Positions 8,283 through 17,044 of a stretch of 64,000 nt of DNA are shown here, one piece after another. Both the position numbers and the translations under genes were made by a program. Position 1 is the stretch's first letter, and each line of letters opens with the position of its first letter. A model generated the notes under the pieces. The model worked only from the letters and a program-made list of their open reading frames with translations. It was not told the DNA's origin and did no database searches. Source of the DNA: Chryseobacterium sp. H1D6B (GTDB taxonomy: Bacteria; Bacteroidota; Bacteroidia; Flavobacteriales; Weeksellaceae); assembly GCF_029892445.1 (NCBI RefSeq), contig NZ_JARXVJ010000001.1, positions 3,534,001 through 3,598,000 on the forward strand, in the 5' to 3' direction.

Positions 8283-8957
8283 TTATAGCTTCACAGCATT
8301 CAGCATTTCTCTTTTCCCCGGCGGTCCCTGCTTTTTTTCTACCTTGAAATTAAGCTCCTGAAGAATTCTCCTTACACTTCCTTTTGAAGAATAGGTTGTT
8401 AACAGCCCGTTAATGTCCATTTTATCAGCAACCATTTTAAAAAGAGGCTTTTCCCAAAGATCAGGCTGTACTCTTGCCCCAAAACAATCGTAGTATACAA
8501 GATTGAATTTAGGTAACTCTATGTCTTTCAGGGTGAAGAAGTCACATTCTATCTTTTTAAGGTTGAAGCCGCTAATGATTTCAACTGATTTTTCCCAATC
8601 TGCCTGATGAATTTTTTGATAAATTTCTTTTAATTCTGGGTTATCAAAATGTTCAAAGTAGGCTAATTCTTCAATTTCAGATTCATTTATGGGATATTTT
8701 TCGAGGGTAAAATAGTTTATAATATGATTTTTATCAGTTTTTAAATATTCATTAATTGTCACTAAAACATTCAAACCTGTTCCAAAACCGAGTTCTAAAA
8801 TATTAATTTCACAATTATCAATCAGATTTAATCCATTTTTGATAAACACGTGTTCTGCTTCCTGCAGGGCTCCGTGATGAGAATGGTAGTTTTCATTTAA
8901 TTCATTGATAAACAGTGTTTTACTACCGTCTTTCGTAGTCTTTATCTCTCTTTCCAA
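8283..8957 (-). CDS. mnmD: tRNA 5-(aminomethyl)-2-thiouridine methyltransferase MnmD, TTG start
   Basis: 224 aa from a TTG at 8957 (MEREIKTTKDGSKTLF). There is no ATG near the start, and a more upstream TTG (8972) overlaps the gene's own -7 element (8970-8977), so 8957 is preferred. The protein has the SAM-binding motif ILELGFGTGLNVL, then YYDCFGARVQPDLWE and TYSSKGSVRRILQELNF, all typical of stand-alone MnmD, the methyltransferase half of MnmC. It methylates the aminomethyl group on the wobble uridine (U34) of certain tRNAs. The oxidase half of MnmC is absent, as is usual for this class. Confidence 0.92.
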   Translation of the reverse strand: MEREIKTTKDGSKTLFINELNENYHSHHGALQEAEHVFIKNGLNLIDNCEINILELGFGTGLNVLVTINEYLKTDKNHIINYFTLEKYPINESEIEELAYFEHFDNPELKEIYQKIHQADWEKSVEIISGFNLKKIECDFFTLKDIELPKFNLVYYDCFGARVQPDLWEKPLFKMVADKMDINGLLTTYSSKGSVRRILQELNFKVEKKQGPPGKREMLNAVKL

Positions 8958-8969
8958 GGTATTTTTTTT

Positions 8970-9016
8970 CAAATTTACTCTAAAATTTTTATATTTGGAA
9001 AATTATGTTAAATTTG
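8970..9016. promoter_or_regulatory. Divergent promoter region of mnmD and ilvE
   Basis: The minus strand carries TAAATTTG at 8977-8970 facing mnmD. The plus strand has two -7-like boxes facing ilvE, TATATTTG (8990-8997) and TAAATTTG (9009-9016), the second 25 bases before the ATG. All three match TAnnTTTG. Confidence 0.6.
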
Positions 9017-9041
9017 TAGAACATCATAAAAAATTTTAGAA

Positions 9042-10115
9042 ATGATAATTCAAAAAACTGAAAACTCCAGAATTTCTACTTTCGACCCAAACAATTTTTC
9101 TTTCGGAGATACTTTCATCGATCACATGATCATCTGTGAGTATGAGAACGGAAAATGGGGTGAGGTAAAATTAGTTCCTTATGGTCCATTACAATTCACG
9201 CCTGCTATGATGGGTGTAAACTACGGACAAGCTTGTTTTGAAGGTATGAAAGCCTATAAAGACAAGGACGGGCAGGTTTTCCTTTTCAGGCCTGAAAAGA
9301 ATTTTGAACGTATCAATAAATCAGCTAAACGTTTGGCGATTCCTGAAGTTACTGAAGAAATGTTTTTAGACGGATTAAAAGCTTTAGTAGATTTAGATAG
9401 AGCATGGATCCCTCAGGGAGAAGGAATGTCATTATATATCAGACCCTTAATTTTTGCTACGGAAGAAGTTTTAAAAGCAAGAGTTTCAGAAAAATATATG
9501 TTTGCTATTGTTGCAACTCCTGCAAGAAGCTACTACACAGAGCCTGTTTCAGTAAAGATTTCTGATCATTATTCAAGAGCAGCAAACGGCGGAGTAGGTT
9601 CAGCAAAAGCAGCAGGAAACTATGCAGCATCTTTTTACCCTACCAAATTAGCAATGGAAGAAGGATACGAACAGATCATCTGGACAGACGATGCTAATCA
9701 CGAATATTTCGAAGAAAGCGGAACGATGAATGTTTTCGTAAGAATTAATGATACGATCTATACGCCGCCTACCTCAGAGAAAATCTTAGATGGTGTTACC
9801 AGAGACAGCTTTCTTCAATTAGCGGCTAAAAGAGGAATTGAAGTGAAAGTAGAGCCGATCGCTGTAAAAACAGTAATAGAAGCTCAGAAAAACGGAACTT
9901 TAAAAGAAGTATGGGGAGTAGGAACTGCAGTGGTAACTACTGTTTTCCAAGCTTTAGGATACAACGGAGAAAAATTACAGCTGCCTGTACTTTCTGATGA
10001 AGAGAGTTTTGCGGTTACTCTTAAAAGTGATTTAGTAAACCTGCAGAATAATCTTACTGAAGATTCTTTTGGATGGAGAGTATTAGTGGAGAAAAAAGTA
10101 CTGGAAACAGTTTAA
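9042..10115 (+). CDS. ilvE: Branched-chain amino acid aminotransferase
   Basis: 357 aa, class IV PLP aminotransferase of the long BCAT type. Visible motifs are GVNYGQACFEGMKAY, FLFRPEKNFERIN and NGGVGSAKAAGNYAAS, where the lysine forms the PLP Schiff base (near residue 193); EESGTMNVFV and LDGVTRDSFLQL follow. It catalyses the last step of leucine, isoleucine and valine synthesis and the first step of their breakdown, using 2-oxoglutarate/glutamate. It is monocistronic, with paired -7 boxes upstream and a strong terminator. Confidence 0.96.
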   Translation: MIIQKTENSRISTFDPNNFSFGDTFIDHMIICEYENGKWGEVKLVPYGPLQFTPAMMGVNYGQACFEGMKAYKDKDGQVFLFRPEKNFERINKSAKRLAIPEVTEEMFLDGLKALVDLDRAWIPQGEGMSLYIRPLIFATEEVLKARVSEKYMFAIVATPARSYYTEPVSVKISDHYSRAANGGVGSAKAAGNYAASFYPTKLAMEEGYEQIIWTDDANHEYFEESGTMNVFVRINDTIYTPPTSEKILDGVTRDSFLQLAAKRGIEVKVEPIAVKTVIEAQKNGTLKEVWGVGTAVVTTVFQALGYNGEKLQLPVLSDEESFAVTLKSDLVNLQNNLTEDSFGWRVLVEKKVLETV

Positions 10116-10138
10116 TTTCTACATTATCAATTTATATA

Positions 10139-10168
10139 AAAGCCAAGATATTCTTGGCTTTTTTTGTT
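10139..10168 (+). terminator. ilvE terminator
   Basis: AAAGCCAAGA (10139-10148) pairs perfectly with TCTTGGCTTT (10152-10161), followed by a T-run. Confidence 0.92.
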
Positions 10169-10189
10169 TTTTATATCCTGTGAAATCCG

Positions 10190-10197
10190 TATTTTCG
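10190..10197 (+). promoter_or_regulatory. -7 element of the GldI-like/PPIase pair
   Basis: TATTTTCG is one base from TAnnTTTG. It lies downstream of an upstream in-frame start candidate at 10180, which supports 10207 as the true start. Confidence 0.5.
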
Positions 10198-10206
10198 CAA
10201 AAGTTT

Positions 10207-10716
10207 ATGAAAAAAATACTCTTCATATCAATATTAGGACTGCTGAGCTGTAACAGAAATGTTCAGACTCATCCTCCTGTGGGCGGTGTTCTGAGCAAGA
10301 AAGATCTGGATGTTTCTAAAGAGAGAATGAAAAATCTCAATACGATAGAAAGAACCCACATGCAGGAATGGATCAACGGCCAGTCTGTAAAATATTATCC
10401 TACCCAGCTTAATTATTGGGTAACAGTAGAAGGTTTTGACAAAAGAGAAAGAAGGCCGGACAATTCACCGATCTCTTATTCTTATGACCTGTATGATTTT
10501 GATGAAACCAAAATATACGACCAGCCTGTTGAAAGAAGAGATGTTAAATTCGGGCACTTTGATGAACTAAAAGCGGTAGAAGATGCGCTGCATTTTATGC
10601 ATAATGGGGAGGAAGTTACGCTTTTGGTGCCGTCTTCTCTGGCCTACGGAACGTATGGAGACGAAAAAAAAATAGATAACGATATCCCATTAATCATAAA
10701 ATTAAAAGCTCTATAA
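10207..10716 (+). CDS. GldI-like FKBP-type peptidyl-prolyl isomerase lipoprotein
   Basis: 169 aa from the ATG at 10207, which starts a lipoprotein signal with lipobox LLSC (MKKILFISILGLLSC). The rest resembles GldI, a gliding-associated FKBP isomerase: MQEWINGQ, YNYDLYDFDE-like SYSYDLYDFDE, and a C-terminal FKBP half with EVTLLVPSSLAYGTYGDE and IPLIIKLKAL. It should fold exported proteins at the membrane; in gliding relatives GldI supports the gliding/T9SS machinery, and two T9SS cargo genes occur in this window. The next PPIase gene starts on the base after its stop, so they form an operon. Confidence 0.82.
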   Translation: MKKILFISILGLLSCNRNVQTHPPVGGVLSKKDLDVSKERMKNLNTIERTHMQEWINGQSVKYYPTQLNYWVTVEGFDKRERRPDNSPISYSYDLYDFDETKIYDQPVERRDVKFGHFDELKAVEDALHFMHNGEEVTLLVPSSLAYGTYGDEKKIDNDIPLIIKLKAL

Positions 10717-11832
10717 ATGAAATTGTTTAACAAGAATATAATTCTGGCAGCGGCTAGTGTTTCGCTGATGAGTTGTACACCAATTTATAAAAAAATGAAC
10801 GTAGACAAAGAAACTTACGAAGGTCTTAAAGACGGACTTTATGCGAATCTTCAAACAACGAAAGGAAATCTTATCGTGAAATTTGAAGACAAAAAATCGC
10901 CTGTTACTGTGGCTAACTTTGTTGGTCTTGCAGAAGGGAAAATCGATAACAAATCTAAGGCTAAAGGAGTTCCTTTTTATGACGGGACTATTTTCCACAG
11001 AGTGATTAAAGATTTTATGATCCAGGGAGGAGATCCTAAGGGAACAGGAGCTGGAGATCCTGGATACAAATTCGATGACGAAAGAAATGATCTTCACCAT
11101 ACAGGAAAAGGTACTTTATCAATGGCGAACTCTGGACCAAACACGAACGGTTCTCAGTTTTTCATTACTGAAGTAGCTACACCCTGGTTAGACGGAAGAC
11201 ATACGATCTTTGGAGAAGTAGTAAAAGGAGACGATGTGATCGATGCGATTGCTAACGTAGAAAAAGGAGCTCAGGATAAACCTAAAACTGATATTGTTCT
11301 TGAAAAAGTATCAATTTTCAGCAAGGGAGACGAGTACAAAAACTACGATGCTGCTAAAACTTTCAATGAAGGGAAATCTAAGATCCAGGAGAACAACAAA
11401 GCTTATTTAGCAAAAGAAGAAGCTGAGAAAAAGAAAAAAGAAGAAGAATTTAAAGCTAACCAGCAGAAAATGGTTGATGACCTGAAAGCTGGAATGCAGA
11501 AGACTGAATCTGGATTATATTATAAAATTACTAAAACTACAGACGGAAAAGCTCCTAAGTCAGGGGATAATATCTCTGTACATTATGCTGGAAGATTAGT
11601 GGACGGAACTGAATTCGACTCATCTTTCAAAAGAAATGAGCCGATCGATATTCCTATCGGAATGGGAAGAGTGATCAAAGGATGGGATGAAGGGATCCTA
11701 TTATTAAAAGAAGGAGAAACTGCTACATTATTGATCCCGCCTGCAATGGGTTACGGTGAAAGAGGAGCAGGTGGAGTAATTCCGCCAAATGCATGGTTGA
11801 TTTTTGATGTTGAGCTTGTAAAAGTCAAATAA
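10717..11832 (+). CDS. Cyclophilin-FKBP fusion peptidyl-prolyl isomerase, lipoprotein
   Basis: 371 aa, joining two unrelated isomerase folds. A lipobox (SLMSC) is followed by a cyclophilin domain (about 40-200): FYDGTIFHRVIKDFMIQGGD, NTNGSQFFITE and WLDGRHTIFGEV. A lysine/glutamate-rich helix (about 215-265), likely a spacer, leads to an FKBP domain (about 265-371): ISVHYAGRLVDGTEFDSSF, IPIGMGRVIKGWDEG and IPPAMGYGERGAGGVIPPNA. Both active sites look intact. As an anchored lipoprotein it should act on proline turns of exported proteins. It starts directly after the GldI-like stop codon, and the pair ends at a terminator at 11854-11875. Confidence 0.94.
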   Translation: MKLFNKNIILAAASVSLMSCTPIYKKMNVDKETYEGLKDGLYANLQTTKGNLIVKFEDKKSPVTVANFVGLAEGKIDNKSKAKGVPFYDGTIFHRVIKDFMIQGGDPKGTGAGDPGYKFDDERNDLHHTGKGTLSMANSGPNTNGSQFFITEVATPWLDGRHTIFGEVVKGDDVIDAIANVEKGAQDKPKTDIVLEKVSIFSKGDEYKNYDAAKTFNEGKSKIQENNKAYLAKEEAEKKKKEEEFKANQQKMVDDLKAGMQKTESGLYYKITKTTDGKAPKSGDNISVHYAGRLVDGTEFDSSFKRNEPIDIPIGMGRVIKGWDEGILLLKEGETATLLIPPAMGYGERGAGGVIPPNAWLIFDVELVKVK

Positions 11833-11853
11833 TCAAAACGTTATAAAAATTGA

Positions 11854-11881
11854 AAGTCGTCTTTAGAGGCGGCTTTTTTGT
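11854..11881 (+). terminator. Terminator of the PPIase pair
   Basis: A 9-bp stem with G-U pairs (11854-11862 with 11867-11875) is followed by a T-run. Confidence 0.85.
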
Positions 11882-11918
11882 GTTTTAATTAATAAAAATA
11901 GTATATACTTACCTAAGG

Positions 11919-12506
11919 ATGAAAACAAGAATAACTATACTGCTTATTGTACTTATTACAACATTTTCTTACAGCCAGTCTAAAACTATCAATTATGAAG
12001 CGGGCATCAGAAAATCATTAACTTCTTTCATTGAAAATCTCAAAGCAAAGAAAATAGATAATGCTGTTGACTTTATCTATCCGAAATACTTCAAAGTTGT
12101 TTCAAAAGAACAGGTATTTACCGTTTTGAATTTGGTTTACAACAATCCAAGTTTGATAATGGATATTCAGAACTTCAAAATTAATACTGTTAAAAAACCT
12201 GAATTTATAGAGAATACATATTTTTCAACTGCAGATTATTCACTTAATATGAAGTTTAAAGTAGATTGGAAAACTGTTCAGAATACGGAAGAGGTTAAAC
12301 AAAAGCTGCATGAAGAACTGGCGAAAAAATATGGAAAGGAAAATGTAGAATATGTGAAAAATGAAGATCATTATCTGATCAATGCAAACATGAAAGCCTG
12401 TGCTGTTTCAACGGATGGAACAGATTGGAAATTCCTATTGCTGGAAGATAACTATAAGCAGCAATTAATGAATGTACTGCCGGATGCAGTTCTTGAGAAA
12501 ATATAA
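11919..12506 (+). CDS. Secreted protein of unknown function
   Basis: 195 aa with a clear signal peptide (MKTRITILLIVLITTFSYSQ). The mature protein is a mixed alpha/beta sequence without recognisable motifs: FIENLKAKKIDNAVDFIYPK resembles the first helix and strand of NTF2-like scavenger folds, but this is only a visual resemblance. It has its own terminator (12534-12555). It is not clearly related to neighbours. Function not assigned. Confidence 0.8.
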   Translation: MKTRITILLIVLITTFSYSQSKTINYEAGIRKSLTSFIENLKAKKIDNAVDFIYPKYFKVVSKEQVFTVLNLVYNNPSLIMDIQNFKINTVKKPEFIENTYFSTADYSLNMKFKVDWKTVQNTEEVKQKLHEELAKKYGKENVEYVKNEDHYLINANMKACAVSTDGTDWKFLLLEDNYKQQLMNVLPDAVLEKI

Positions 12507-12532
12507 AAATATAATTACTCATTTTAATATTG

Positions 12533-12561
12533 AAACCGTCTCTTTTTAGGCGGTTTTTTTT
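12533..12561 (+). terminator. Terminator after the 11919 gene
   Basis: AACCGTCT (12534-12541) pairs with AGGCGGTT (12548-12555), one G-U pair, followed by eight T. Confidence 0.88.
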
Positions 12562-12650
12562 CTTAGTTTTGTCTTTGAAGAAAAATTAAAAATTTCCTAT
12601 CCAACCAGAAAAAATACTACTTTTATTCTTTAAAATCATAAAATCTAAAC

Positions 12651-13817
12651 ATGAAGAAAATCCTATACCTATTTTTTGCTTTTTACATCATTACAATTTC
12701 TGGGCAGGGGAAAAAGTTTTTTGAAACCGGAGAAGTAATACTTAAAAATCCTGTTGAGAAGATCAATTTAAAATATACTAATCAGCTGCCTTTTGTGCAG
12801 GTAAGCATCAATGGGAAATCTTATAACTTTCTGTTTGACAGCGGGGCACCTACAGTTATTTCAAGTGCTGTTTACAAAGAACTGAATCTTGAAAAACTGC
12901 ATAAGAGCAAAGTAAAAGATTCACAGAAAAATAAACAGGAGCAGATTTTTACGGAACTTCCGGAAATGATTGTTGATAATGTTGTTTTTAAAAATATCGG
13001 TGCCATTGTTATGGATTTCACAGTTTCAGAAATGGAATGTTTCAAAATGGACGGCATCATCGGAGCTAATCAGATGGCAAAACTTTTCTGGAGAGTTAAT
13101 TATTCAGAAAACTCATTAGAAACTTCAAAAGATCTTTCAAATTTTGATCTGAACGGTTATGATATCGTCTTTCCATTTGAAGCGAAACCGCAGAAAACAC
13201 CTGTTATTGAAACTAAGATTTTAAATAAAAAGATCATTCTTACTTTTGATACTGGATTTTCGGGGAGGCTGAAAGCTGATCCAAGTTTTTACGATCCTAA
13301 AAATGCAGCAGTAAAAGGAATTCAGACCTATGGAACAAATGCAGTGGGCGCTTTCGGAGGCGGAAAACCAGAAACCGGCTCTATTTTTAAACTTTCGGAA
13401 TTGTCATTAGGGAATAAGGACTTTCCGAACCAGATTATCATGACCGGAAATTCTAATTTAATAGGAAATGAATTTTTGAAAGATTTTACTTTTATTCTCG
13501 ACTGGAAAAATAATAAAATTTATTTAAAACGTATTAAAAATGATCCGCCAAAGCTGGAATCTTTCGGTTTTGGATACCGCTTTATTGATGCAAAGCCAGT
13601 GGTGGTATTCGTGTTTGAAGATAAAGACCTTCCGATCAAAATAGGGGACAGCATACTCAGTATTGATGCTGTAGATCTTGATCATTTAAATGAAGAATCT
13701 GCCTGCTCTTATTTTATTAACAGGGTAGAGAAAGATAAAGACGTTATTGATATTAAAATAAAAAGAGACGGAGCGGTTTTAGATTTTAAACTGAACAAGA
13801 AAGAATATTTAAAATAA
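12651..13817 (+). CDS. Aspartyl (retropepsin-like) protease with C-terminal PDZ-like domain
   Basis: 388 aa, signal peptide 1-19. Two copies of the aspartic protease motif are visible: NFLFDSGAPTVIS (near residue 64) and ILTFDTGFSGRL (near 200), each with the D-[ST]-G catalytic signature and a following hydrophobic-Gly element. A short PDZ-like C-terminus (about 300-388, with PIKIGDSILSIDAVDLDHL) probably binds peptide ends. The family is common in Bacteroidetes and is usually annotated as an aspartyl protease family protein; substrates are unknown. It is followed 17 bases later by a small membrane protein on the same strand. Confidence 0.86.
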   Translation: MKKILYLFFAFYIITISGQGKKFFETGEVILKNPVEKINLKYTNQLPFVQVSINGKSYNFLFDSGAPTVISSAVYKELNLEKLHKSKVKDSQKNKQEQIFTELPEMIVDNVVFKNIGAIVMDFTVSEMECFKMDGIIGANQMAKLFWRVNYSENSLETSKDLSNFDLNGYDIVFPFEAKPQKTPVIETKILNKKIILTFDTGFSGRLKADPSFYDPKNAAVKGIQTYGTNAVGAFGGGKPETGSIFKLSELSLGNKDFPNQIIMTGNSNLIGNEFLKDFTFILDWKNNKIYLKRIKNDPPKLESFGFGYRFIDAKPVVVFVFEDKDLPIKIGDSILSIDAVDLDHLNEESACSYFINRVEKDKDVIDIKIKRDGAVLDFKLNKKEYLK

Positions 13818-13834
13818 TCTGACGAGCAGTTATT

Positions 13835-14293
13835 TTGGAAATAGAAAGAATTAGAACAGAAAAAATTAAGATCCCGGTTCCTAAAAAATATATTTACGGG
13901 TATCTGGCCTTAATGGCTGTTGTGGGAATTATATTTATTACTTATTTTCAACAAAAAGACGAAACAAGACTTTCCATAGCTTTAGATTTTTATAATACAG
14001 CAGTCCATGAAAACATTAAAGAATATGTGAAAGGTTCTGCTTTTAAGCTTAATGGGAAAGATTTTAAATACTCAGATGACTTTATTAATTCCGGGAAAAG
14101 TTTTCTCTATTTTCCAGATCATAAAGGAGAAAGTCCCAAAGTGAATTATGATAGTTTTGATACAAGTTATCCAATCGATTGGAATGAGCTTAAAGCACCT
14201 TATCTGATGATAAAACCGGCGGCGTCAGATACTATGGTGATTATTCAAGACGGGAAAAGATTTCTATTTAAACGGGTAAAATATAGTGATTGA
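13835..14293 (+). CDS. Small single-pass membrane protein, non-ATG start
   Basis: 152 aa if begun at the TTG at 13835. No ATG is available before the membrane segment (YLALMAVVGIIFITYF, about 23-40), and the only other nearby option is ATT at 13832. A basic N-terminus (RTEKIKIPVPKK) suggests N-in topology, with a soluble extracytoplasmic part (about 45-152) of unknown fold. It follows the aspartyl protease by 17 bases and shares its terminator, so the two are probably one operon. Not recognised as a known family. Confidence 0.65.
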   Translation: MEIERIRTEKIKIPVPKKYIYGYLALMAVVGIIFITYFQQKDETRLSIALDFYNTAVHENIKEYVKGSAFKLNGKDFKYSDDFINSGKSFLYFPDHKGESPKVNYDSFDTSYPIDWNELKAPYLMIKPAASDTMVIIQDGKRFLFKRVKYSD

Positions 14294-14325
14294 AATTTGA
14301 ATAGAAAATTTAAAAATAAAATATA

Positions 14326-14356
14326 AAAGCTGTCTGAAAAGACGGCTTTTGTTTTA
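14326..14356 (+). terminator. Terminator of the aspartyl protease operon
   Basis: A 10-bp stem with a GAAA loop (14326-14335 with 14340-14349), one G-U pair, followed by TGTTTT. Confidence 0.85.
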
Positions 14357-14463
14357 GCATCGGGATAGTTCTATCTAAGTTGAAAAAAAAATATTATATG
14401 GACGGTAAAGTGATTTAAAATATTCTTAATTTAAGGATGAATTAATCACAAACTAATCCTAAA

Positions 14464-16338
14464 ATGAAACTTAAATTAAAAACTATTGTTTTGATGATGT
14501 TTTTTACACTATCATCTTTACACACTGTGAAAGCGCAGACTGCTTCGTGTCCGAGCTGGGGACCGTATCTTGAAGGCTTTAATATGGCTAATTCCGGAGA
14601 ACTCTGGTATACAGAAGTAATGGCAGATAACAGCTGTAAACATATCAATACATACTACTCATCTCTCAATTTTTCTTTAGGACCGAGGGGAGGCTATGCC
14701 GGAATTCAGTATAAGCCGAATGAAGTCTACAACAATATTTTCTCAATGTGGGATCTTCAGGATTCTAATGTTCCCCAGTGTACCACAGAATACACGGCTC
14801 CGAATACTTATGTGGATGGTTTTGGAGGTGAAGGAACGGGTCTTCATACCGATAACCCCATGCCGTGGACTCCTGGAGTGTGGTATGCAACAGTGGTAAG
14901 AAGATGGTCTGTAGGTGACGGAAAAACACGAATCGGTTTCTTTATGTATAATTACAGCACCCAAAAGTGGAAACATTATGTAACAATTGTAACTCCTGAA
15001 AATGATGCTAAATTTACAGGAACAAAAGTCGGAGGCTTTGTTGAAAACTGGGCTGGCGGCAATACAGATACCCGGTGCGGCTATTTTCGTAATTTCTGGA
15101 GTATGAATGATCAGGGAAGCTGGTCTAAACCTACTAATTATAAGGCATCAGCAGGTACGGGGTCTTGGGGAGCACAGACTGCATTGAACAATACAGCGAT
15201 CAAAGTAACTTCATGCGGAACAGCTCCGGGGCCGGTATCAGGCGCAATTGATTTTACGATTAATCAGGAAGGGACAAAACCTACCACGATTGTTCCGGTG
15301 GCGGTAGCTGCAGTTACGCCTGCTTATGATGCCGCCAATAATGCAGTTACTGTGAACTGGACTATTTTAGAGACGGCAAGCCCGCAGCTTTCTTACAAAG
15401 TATCTTTATATACAGAAGCAAGCTGGGGCAGCGGATATACTCCCGTAGCTTCGGTCACAGGAATCCGTCCTGATCAGAGAACAGCTTCTGTACCGCTTCC
15501 GGCAGGATCACAGCCTGGAAAATATTATGTAAGTGTAGTGCTGGAAGATATCTTCAAACAGTCTTCTAATTTTGGATATAATTCGCTTACGATAAACAGT
15601 ATTATTCCGCCTATTGACACCAATGTTTATTACCGGATCAAATGTGCAGGAAGCGGACAGTATATTACACCGGAAGGGTACAATACAGCACCTAATACAA
15701 AAATGGTACAGCAGCCATTGAGCACGAACTTAGCACAGCAGTGGAAATTAGAGAAAACAGGAAATAATTATATCATTGTAAACAGAGCTTCGGGTCTGGC
15801 AGTAGACCTGCCTGGATCAAGCCTTACCAGCGGGACCACTTTAATACAATATGGAAAGCACGGCGGGAAAAACCAGCAGTGGGTATTCAAGCCTTACGTA
15901 TCGAACACGTATATTATCGGAACCGCATTGTCGAGTCTAAAAGCAATGGATAATCCTGCCAATTCTCAAACTCCAGGAACCAATGTCAATCTGTGGGATC
16001 AGGACATCAACGGAACTGCAGGAGTAAATCACCAATGGATTCTTGAACCTGTGGCAGCTTCATTAATGAAAGAAACTTCAGGGAGTTCTCCAGAAGAAAA
16101 TATAACAGCAGCAGCTTATCCTAATCCCGTGAAGCAGGGCGAAAATATATATCTTAATCTTCCTGGCAATGGAAATTATGAATTAAAAATAGTAAGCATT
16201 GATGGACTGACTGTATTTAGCAAAACTGTAAGTGGTGGAAAAACTACAATTTCGACTTCAAATATGAAGAGCGGCATTTACTTTTACAATGCTAAAAATA
16301 GAGCTCAAACAGTATCAGGAAAATTCAGTGTACAATAA
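14464..16338 (+). CDS. Secreted DUF3472 protein with ricin-type lectin and T9SS sorting domain
   Basis: 624 aa, signal peptide about 1-24. Region 25-255 is a DUF3472-type domain (aromatic, LGPRGGYAGIQYKP, TPGVWYATVVRRW, GGFVENW, CGYFRNFW). Region 270-375 looks like a fibronectin III-type sandwich (NAVTVNWTI). Region 385-530 is a ricin-type beta-trefoil (YRIKCAGSGQYI, QQWKLEKTGNNYIIVNRASG, QQWVFKP, HQWILEP), likely carbohydrate-binding. The last 75 residues are a type A T9SS sorting domain (AYPNPVKQGENIYLNLP ... GIYFYNAK), so it should be exported through T9SS and attached to or released from the surface. It is probably a glycan-binding or glycan-acting protein; catalysis is unproven. Confidence 0.9.
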   Translation: MKLKLKTIVLMMFFTLSSLHTVKAQTASCPSWGPYLEGFNMANSGELWYTEVMADNSCKHINTYYSSLNFSLGPRGGYAGIQYKPNEVYNNIFSMWDLQDSNVPQCTTEYTAPNTYVDGFGGEGTGLHTDNPMPWTPGVWYATVVRRWSVGDGKTRIGFFMYNYSTQKWKHYVTIVTPENDAKFTGTKVGGFVENWAGGNTDTRCGYFRNFWSMNDQGSWSKPTNYKASAGTGSWGAQTALNNTAIKVTSCGTAPGPVSGAIDFTINQEGTKPTTIVPVAVAAVTPAYDAANNAVTVNWTILETASPQLSYKVSLYTEASWGSGYTPVASVTGIRPDQRTASVPLPAGSQPGKYYVSVVLEDIFKQSSNFGYNSLTINSIIPPIDTNVYYRIKCAGSGQYITPEGYNTAPNTKMVQQPLSTNLAQQWKLEKTGNNYIIVNRASGLAVDLPGSSLTSGTTLIQYGKHGGKNQQWVFKPYVSNTYIIGTALSSLKAMDNPANSQTPGTNVNLWDQDINGTAGVNHQWILEPVAASLMKETSGSSPEENITAAAYPNPVKQGENIYLNLPGNGNYELKIVSIDGLTVFSKTVSGGKTTISTSNMKSGIYFYNAKNRAQTVSGKFSVQ

Positions 16339-16344
16339 AATAAA

Positions 16345-17020
16345 CTGTTATTTCTTACCATTAAAGCCGTCTGATCAAGACGGTTTTTTATTTAATAATA
16401 TATAAATGAGTGATGTGGGATTTCTCTTTCATCCGAATGGCCTAAGCTTACTATATGATTCAGAACAGAGCTGAAAAGCGTAGTGAAGAATGTGAATTGT
16501 ATACAGTTATTTATTTTTAATGTCATGATATATAATTGTATATGGTTTTTAATTAAAGTGTTTTTGATTATTTTTGAACAATAGTTGAATTTAAAATTCC
16601 TTCTTTGTCGGAATGACAGAGAGGAAATTTACACCCAAAATGTCATTCAGAAGACAGCTGAAAGCGGAGTTAAGAATCTATATTGTATAAAAGAAATATA
16701 TGTAATGTTTTGATATTTAATAATATATGAACGTTTGATTTGATATTTGTCTTTTTATCGGAATAACAATAGATGATAAGTATAAGTTCAGGATATCACT
16801 CAAAAAGGGGATGGAAACAGGGTAGATAATCTAAATTGTATAGATTTTAATTGTTTTTAATGTATTGAAATAGTGATGTATGTATTATTTAATTAAAGTG
16901 TTTTTTATATTTGTAATCCTTGAGTTTGAGATTCCTTGACTGAAAGACCGAAACGGAGAGCAGAGTGAAGAATCAGAATGATACTAAATAAAACTGATAC
17001 ATATTTAAATAGTAGTATTT
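16345..17020. repeat. Gap with four degenerate copies of a dispersed repeat
   Basis: After a short terminator-like hairpin (GCCGTCTGATCAAGACGGTTTTTT, about 16366-16387) this AT-rich gap has no gene. Four related blocks occur near 16459-16500, 16643-16680, 16797-16832 and 16931-16975. Each has a CAGAA/CTGAAAG start and an AGTGAAGAAT-like end (AGTGAAGAAT, AGTTAAGAAT, AGATAAT, AGTGAAGAAT). A further direct repeat, TTAATTAAAGTGTTTTT, occurs near 16549 and 16889. The pattern looks like a decayed tandem array of a genome-wide intergenic element; copy number outside the window cannot be seen. Confidence 0.5.
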
Positions 17021-17028
17021 ATTTTGAA

Positions 17029-17036
17029 TAAATTTG
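17029..17036 (+). promoter_or_regulatory. -7 element of the 17045 gene
   Basis: TAAATTTG, an exact TAnnTTTG, lies 9 bases before the chosen ATG and downstream of the alternative TTG start, which rules that start out. Confidence 0.6.
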
Positions 17037-17044
17037 CACTCTTT

